The notes beneath the pieces were generated by a model. That model had not been told where the DNA came from. It searched no databases and saw only the letters and a program-made list of their open reading frames with translations. A stretch of 9,767 nt of DNA from Polaromonas sp. (GTDB lineage Bacteria > Pseudomonadota > Gammaproteobacteria > Burkholderiales > Burkholderiaceae_C): contig JABMMH010000153.1 in NCBI GenBank assembly GCA_013205645.1, forward strand, positions 1 to 9,767. The letters are read 5' to 3'. Below are positions 6,304 through 9,767 of this stretch, one piece after another (the first letter of the stretch is position 1; the number at the start of each line of letters is the position of its first letter). The position numbers and the translations under genes were made by a program.

Positions 6304-6411
6304 GCCAATTGCCGCGGTTTTACCCTCTGGCGGTACAAGGATTTATCGTTTAAATGTTGTGCGACACAGGTGCCCGCTTCAGCCTTTACCCAAAGACTGT
6401 TTCCTAAGCGG

Positions 6412-6440
6412 TTGCCAGCACTGGATAAATTTGCCATAAT
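6412..6440 (+). promoter_or_regulatory. Strong sigma70-type promoter of rpmH operon
   Basis: TTGCCA (6412-6417) and CATAAT (6435-6440) each match 5 of 6 consensus bases and are separated by the optimal 17 bp. Transcription would start near 6447, giving a leader of about 130 nt before rpmH. No other candidate in the gap is as good. It would serve rpmH, rnpA, yidD and yidC. Confidence 0.7.
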
Positions 6441-6449
6441 CATCGGTTT

Positions 6450-6540
6450 CCCTGATTCACAGGGGGTTTTCACGCGCAGGCGTGCGAACCCGGCGGACCT
6501 TGTAACGCTGGCAGTACCGTGCTGCCACCAAGCTCACAAG
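6450..6540 (+). promoter_or_regulatory. Structured 5' leader of rpmH
   Basis: Three hairpins follow one another. CCCTG (6450-6454) pairs with CAGGG (6460-6464), followed by GGTTTT. CACGC (6471-6475) pairs with GCGTG (6480-6484). GGCAGTA (6510-6516) pairs with TGCTGCC (6520-6526, one G-U pair), and CTTGT/ACAAG (6499-6503 and 6536-6540) may close an outer stem around it. Such a leader could control ribosomal protein L34 output. The pairings are seen; regulation is speculative. Confidence 0.35.
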
Positions 6541-6579
6541 AATCATGCAAGGGAAGATTTCTAGCCAGTAGGATTGATC

Positions 6580-6714
6580 ATGAAACGCACGTACCAGCCA
6601 TCTAAAGTCAAACGCGCCCGCACGCACGGTTTTCTCACCCGTATGAAAACACGTGGCGGCCGCGCCGTGATCGCGGCTCGCCGCGCAAAAGGCCGTAAGC
6701 GCCTGGCCGTCTAA
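6580..6714 (+). CDS. rpmH: 50S ribosomal protein L34
   Basis: The 44-residue, highly basic protein begins MKRTYQPSKVKRARTHGF and ends GRKRLAV, the near-invariant L34 sequence. It is a late-assembling component of the large ribosomal subunit that binds 23S rRNA. Length is standard for the family. AGGA at 6570-6573 lies six nt before the ATG, a good ribosome site. It is the first gene of the rightward operon and is followed by rnpA after 46 nt, the arrangement found in nearly all bacteria. A single variant from common versions is Ile31-Ala32 in the RAVIAARRAKGR segment, which is not remarkable. Confidence 0.98.
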   Translation: MKRTYQPSKVKRARTHGFLTRMKTRGGRAVIAARRAKGRKRLAV

Positions 6715-6760
6715 GCCTCTACAGTTCGCAAGCAGGTCTTGATGCCATCAGGCGAAGACA

Positions 6761-7204
6761 TTGCAGCGTCTTAAAACCCGCGCCCAGTTTCAGGCTGTGC
6801 TGGCGGGTGGGACAGTGGCCAGAAGCGAGCACTTTGCCTTGCATCGGTGCGGACTCCCTCCTCGTGACCATCGTGTTGCGGGGTTAGTTGCGTCCGAGCT
6901 TGCCACTAAATCCGTGCCGGCTGAGTCGAAGTTGCAGCCGCTTTTCCCGGTGCTGGACCTTTGGATGGGCGCTATGGTGCCCAAACGCTGGGCCAAGCGC
7001 GCCGTCACTCGTAACGCCATTAAAAGGCAGATCTACACCGTGAGTGCCGATTTTTCACCCAGACAACAGCAAGCCGCTTTCGTGGTCAGGCTGCGGCGTG
7101 ACTTTTCTCGCAAGATTTATTTGAGCGCCAGCTCAGAGCAGTTGAAGCAGGCCGTGCGCACGGAGCTGGAGGCGCTCTTGCTTGACGGCGCTCGTCATTC
7201 ATGA
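6761..7204 (+). CDS. rnpA: Ribonuclease P protein component
   Basis: RnpA is the basic protein cofactor of RNase P, which helps the catalytic RNA bind pre-tRNA leaders and mature tRNA 5' ends. The 147-residue product carries the family signature RAVTRNAIKR (80-89) in the central helix, preceded by VPKRWAK and followed by a conserved Phe-Val-Val-Arg strand (107-110). It is longer than E. coli RnpA (119), the extra length being a loop around residues 45-65. The only in-frame start after the upstream stop (6740-6742) is TTG at 6761. The resulting N-terminus, QRLKTRAQFQAVL, aligns with the LLT..QF start of relatives. AGG at 6750-6752 is a modest ribosome site. A 10-codon ORF (6742-6774) overlaps the start in another frame. 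The stop overlaps the yidD start. Confidence 0.93.
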   Translation: MQRLKTRAQFQAVLAGGTVARSEHFALHRCGLPPRDHRVAGLVASELATKSVPAESKLQPLFPVLDLWMGAMVPKRWAKRAVTRNAIKRQIYTVSADFSPRQQQAAFVVRLRRDFSRKIYLSASSEQLKQAVRTELEALLLDGARHS

Positions 7205-7584
7205 CCCGTGCCGTGAAATTTCTGCGGTTCATGATGCGTGTGCCCCAAGTCTTGCTCATCACTTTAGTCAAAGGCTACCGACTGTTGCTCAGCCCTTCTT
7301 TGGGCTCGGGTTGCCGCTTTGAGCCGACTTGCTCTGCTTATTCGTTGCAAGCTTTGCAGCAGCATGGAGCTGCTGCGGGCACTTACCTCACACTGGGCCG
7401 GTTGGTCCGTTGCCATCCATGGTGTGATGGTGGGCTTGATCCGGTCGCGGCTAAATTCAGTTTCTTTCCTTCGTCCTGGTTTTTTGTCGGCCGTGCTGCC
7501 AACAAAGACAACTGCAAGCGACGCCTTTTTTCCCGTCTGGTCACACCTGTGGCCGCTTCCCCTTCTGAAAAGAATCCGTCATGA
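7201..7584 (+). CDS. yidD: Membrane protein insertion efficiency factor YidD
   Basis: YidD is a small membrane-associated protein, encoded almost always between rnpA and yidC, that aids insertion of YidC/Sec substrates. The core is unmistakable: LLLSPSLGSGCRFEPTCSAY (28-47, with Cys38 and Cys44) and RLVRCHPWCDGGLDPV (67-82, with Cys71 and Cys75). An N-terminal amphipathic or hydrophobic segment (about 13-31) would sit at the inner membrane. The 127-residue product is much longer than E. coli YidD (85): about 45 residues follow the normal end at GGLDPV, including an aromatic patch FSFFPSSWFF and a basic stretch. The start at 7201 forms ATGA with the rnpA stop and has no ribosome site of its own, implying translational coupling. 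Met11 or Met12 are possible alternative starts. Confidence 0.92.
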   Translation: MTRAVKFLRFMMRVPQVLLITLVKGYRLLLSPSLGSGCRFEPTCSAYSLQALQQHGAAAGTYLTLGRLVRCHPWCDGGLDPVAAKFSFFPSSWFFVGRAANKDNCKRRLFSRLVTPVAASPSEKNPS

Positions 7585-9299
7585 ACGACATCCGGCGCAC
7601 CATTTTGTGGGTGATTTTTGGTTTTTCTATGGTTCTCTTGTGGGATCAATGGCAAGTCCACAACGGGCAAAAGCCAACCTTCTTCCCATCGTCGGCTCAA
7701 ACGGCCAGTGCGGGTGCGACAGCACCTGCTGCTGTTGGCTCGGCTGCTGTGCCTGGGGGAGTTCCTGCACCTGTCGTCGCGTCGGCTTCTTCAGTCCCCG
7801 GCACAACGCCAATTCCACCGACTGACTTGGCTGCTGCCGGCGCCAAAAGAGAACAGTTGGTGGTCAGCAACGATGTGTTGACACTGACCTTCGATACCGA
7901 AGGCGGCACCTTGGTGCGTTCGGTCTTTGCCAACTACGCCGACATGTCTGATAAAAAAGCCGGCTTCGTACTGCTCGACGAAAGCAATAACCGGGTCTAT
8001 GTGGCCCAGTCCGGCTTGATTGGTGCAACCGGCAGCCAATTGCCAACCCACAAAACAGCCATGACGGCCGTGCCCGGCGATCGTTCGTTGCGCGCAGGCC
8101 AAAATCAGTTTGAAGTCAAGTTTGAGTCTCCGAGCGTTGGCGGCATCAAGCTGGTGAAGACCTATACCGTCAAGCGCGGCGCCTACGACCTTGCGGTGCG
8201 CCACGAAATCATCAACACCGGCACCGAAGCGGTGACGCCGCAGCTTTACCTGCAATTGGTCCGCGATGGCAACAAGCCGCCAGGCGAGTCTTCTTTTTAT
8301 TCAACCTTCACCGGCCCGGCGGTTTACACCGAAGCCAAGAAGTACCAGAAGGTTGAATTCAAAGACATCGAAAACAACAAGGTCGATGTTGAGAAGAAAG
8401 CCACCAACGGTTATGTCGCCATGGTGCAGCATTACTTTGCCTCCGCTTGGATACTGCCCGATGGCATGCCGCGCGATCTGTTCTTGCGCAAGGTCGACAC
8501 CAACCTTTACGCGGTGGGCATGATCGCACCGCTTGAAAGCATCGCGCCCGGCGCGAGCAAGACGATAAACACCCAATTTTTTGTCGGCCCGCAAGAAGAA
8601 AAAACACTCGAAGCCTTGGCGCCGGGCTTGGAGCTGGTCAAAGACTACGGCTGGTTGACGATTTTGGCCAAGCCTCTGTATTGGTTGCTGTACAACCTGC
8701 ATGAGTTCATCCAGAATTGGGGCTGGTCAATCGTGGCCTTGGTGCTGCTGCTGAAAATGGCTTTTTACTGGCTCAACGCGAAAGCTTACGCCAGCATGGC
8801 CAAAATGAAGGCCGTCAATCCGAAAATCATGGAAATGCGTGAGCGTCTGAAAGACAAGCCGCAAGAAATGCAGCAAGCCATGATGAAGATTTACAAAGAA
8901 GAAAAAGTCAACCCGATGGGTGGTTGCTTCCCGATCATGATTCAGATCCCGGTTTTCATTGCGCTGTACTGGGTGCTGTTGTCTAGCGTTGAAATGCGCA
9001 ACGCGCCGTGGATACTTTGGATTCATGACCTGTCATCACCAGACCCGTATTACATCTTGCCAGTGGTGATGGCCTTGACGACGATGCTGCAAACCGCCTT
9101 GAACCCAACGCCACCAGACCCAATGCAAGCCAAGTTGATGTGGTTCATGCCGTTGATTTTCAGTGTGATGTTCTTCTTCTTCCCGGCCGGTTTGGTCTTG
9201 TACTGGATCACCAACAACATCTTGTCAATTGCGCAGCAGTGGATGATTAACACCCGAATGGGCGTGCCACCTCAGTTCAATTTGCCAAAGTTCAAATAA
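7581..9299 (+). CDS. yidC: Membrane protein insertase YidC
   Basis: YidC inserts and folds inner-membrane proteins, alone or with SecYEG. The 572-residue product has the Gram-negative layout: TM1 at about 7-21 (signal anchor), an Ala/Pro-rich linker (40-85), the periplasmic beta-sandwich domain (about 90-340), then the conserved insertase core with TM segments near 360-374, 380-399, 448-468, 490-508 and 518-550. The cytoplasmic C1 helical loop follows TM2 (AYASMAKMKAVNPKI, 402-416). Further landmarks are EKVNPMGGCFP (441-451) and DPYYILP (488-494). The hydrophilic-groove positive residue, Arg366 in E. coli, aligns with Lys392 here. The start forms ATGA with the yidD stop, so translation is probably coupled. 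Transcription ends at the hairpin right after the stop codon. Confidence 0.98.
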   Translation: MNDIRRTILWVIFGFSMVLLWDQWQVHNGQKPTFFPSSAQTASAGATAPAAVGSAAVPGGVPAPVVASASSVPGTTPIPPTDLAAAGAKREQLVVSNDVLTLTFDTEGGTLVRSVFANYADMSDKKAGFVLLDESNNRVYVAQSGLIGATGSQLPTHKTAMTAVPGDRSLRAGQNQFEVKFESPSVGGIKLVKTYTVKRGAYDLAVRHEIINTGTEAVTPQLYLQLVRDGNKPPGESSFYSTFTGPAVYTEAKKYQKVEFKDIENNKVDVEKKATNGYVAMVQHYFASAWILPDGMPRDLFLRKVDTNLYAVGMIAPLESIAPGASKTINTQFFVGPQEEKTLEALAPGLELVKDYGWLTILAKPLYWLLYNLHEFIQNWGWSIVALVLLLKMAFYWLNAKAYASMAKMKAVNPKIMEMRERLKDKPQEMQQAMMKIYKEEKVNPMGGCFPIMIQIPVFIALYWVLLSSVEMRNAPWILWIHDLSSPDPYYILPVVMALTTMLQTALNPTPPDPMQAKLMWFMPLIFSVMFFFFPAGLVLYWITNNILSIAQQWMINTRMGVPPQFNLPKFK

Positions 9300-9328
9300 A
9301 AAAAGGGCCGCTTTCAGCGGCCTTTTTT
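9300..9328 (+). terminator. Rho-independent terminator after yidC
   Basis: GGCCGCT (9306-9312) and AGCGGCC (9316-9322) form a perfect 7-bp stem with a TTC loop, followed by six T (9323-9328). A run of seven A (9298-9304), which includes the end of the yidC stop codon, precedes it, so the structure can terminate in either direction. It ends 13 nt before the mnmE start. Confidence 0.93.
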
Positions 9329-9341
9329 AATGAGACACACC

Positions 9342-9767
9342 ATGCTCGCCCGACACCAAGACCCCATCGTTGCCATTGCCACTGCGCCCGGCCGAGGTGC
9401 TGTTGGCATCGTCCGAATCTCAGGCAAAGCGCTGGCGCCTATCGTTGAAAGTCTGTGTGGCCGCAGCTTGATGCCGCGCCAAGCCAGCTACTTGCCATTT
9501 AAAGATGCGCGAGGCAAAGTGATAGACCAAGGCTTGGCGCTTTATTTCCCCGCGCCACATTCCTTCACTGGCGAAGACGTGTTGGAGCTGCAAGCGCACG
9601 GTGGCCCGGTCGTGCTGCAATTGCTGCTGGCGCGTTGCTTGGAGGCGGCGGCTGAAACCGATGAAGCAAGCAAGCAACAACGCTTGCCAGGCTTGCGCGT
9701 CGCCCAGCCGGGCGAATTTTCTGAGCGCGCTTTTCTGAACGACAAGATTGATTTGGCGCAGGCCGAA
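9342..9767 (+). CDS. mnmE: tRNA modification GTPase MnmE (N-terminal part)
   Basis: MnmE with MnmG (GidA) installs the carboxymethylaminomethyl or aminomethyl group on wobble uridine 34 of certain tRNAs, using tetrahydrofolate and GTP. Only the first 142 codons are in the window. They cover the folate-binding N-terminal domain: TAPGRGAVGIVRISG (14-28), SFTGEDVLELQAHGGPVV (about 74-91) and PGEFSERAFLNDKIDLAQAE at the window end. An insert of about 12 residues (AAETDEASKQQR region) precedes LPGLRVAQPGEF compared with E. coli. The ATG at 9342 (MLARHQDPIVAIA) matches relatives better than the in-frame ATG at 9330, which overlaps the terminator tail. GAGA at 9332-9335 is a weak ribosome site. The central helical and GTPase domains lie beyond the window. 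Confidence 0.95.
   Translation, partial: MLARHQDPIVAIATAPGRGAVGIVRISGKALAPIVESLCGRSLMPRQASYLPFKDARGKVIDQGLALYFPAPHSFTGEDVLELQAHGGPVVLQLLLARCLEAAAETDEASKQQRLPGLRVAQPGEFSERAFLNDKIDLAQAE

Larger units (their letters stand above)
6186..6579. other. Divergent dnaA/rpmH intergenic region
   Basis: These 394 bp hold no convincing gene. They contain the leftward dnaA promoter with two DnaA-box-like sites (6244-6252 and 6294-6302), a 6-bp inverted repeat in the dnaA leader (GTTTTG at 6213-6218, CAAAAC at 6227-6232), the rightward rpmH promoter (6412-6440) and a structured rpmH leader. The stretch 6303-6411 has no feature I can name. The region may be the second, dnaA-proximal half of a bipartite origin. 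Confidence 0.6.

Noticed and set aside
6370..6564. A 64-codon plus-strand ORF between dnaA and rpmH
   Set aside because: It spans the rpmH promoter and leader hairpins, resembles no family I know, and has no good ribosome site.

Overview
This window is the chromosomal replication-origin neighbourhood of a betaproteobacterium, most likely Burkholderiales of the Comamonadaceae type. That placement is inferred from the gene order (dnaA-dnaN-gyrB with no recF, divergent from rpmH-rnpA-yidD-yidC-mnmE), from GyrB (870 residues) and DnaA sequence character, and from a Lys in YidC where E. coli has the TM2 Arg. There is no sign of phage, insertion sequence, CRISPR, tRNA or rRNA.

Left edge (1-700): a small VapBC-type toxin-antitoxin locus. 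The AbrB-fold antitoxin (101-343) is intact and has a palindrome over its likely -10 element. The overlapping PIN-domain toxin gene (340-681) is broken: it has an in-frame amber codon where relatives have Trp, and it appears to lack about 18 residues between its first two catalytic acids. It converges on gyrB.

Leftward block (701-6185, minus strand): dnaA, dnaN and gyrB encode the replication initiator, the sliding clamp and the gyrase B subunit. A convincing intrinsic-terminator hairpin lies between dnaN and gyrB, only 23 bp before the gyrB start, so it may act as an attenuator.

Origin: the 275-bp dnaA-dnaN gap has a layout like the Bacillus basal unwinding system. Read on the minus strand it holds an exact DnaA box (4704-4712), a near-exact box (4586-4594), a C-rich block, five DnaA-trio triplets (4557-4571) and an AT-rich stretch. 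It also has three successive inverted repeats. Two more DnaA-box-like sites lie upstream of dnaA (6244-6252, 6294-6302), one over the dnaA -35 element, which suggests a bipartite origin and DnaA autoregulation.

Rightward block (6412-9767, plus strand): a strong sigma70-type promoter (TTGCCA, 17 bp, CATAAT) drives a structured leader of about 130 nt, then rpmH (L34), rnpA (RNase P protein), yidD and yidC (membrane protein insertion). rnpA, yidD and yidC are chained by 4-nt ATGA overlaps. A strong terminator follows yidC, and mnmE (tRNA wobble-uridine modification) begins 13 nt after it and runs off the window. The block couples ribosome and tRNA biogenesis with membrane protein insertion, next to the replication-initiation genes.
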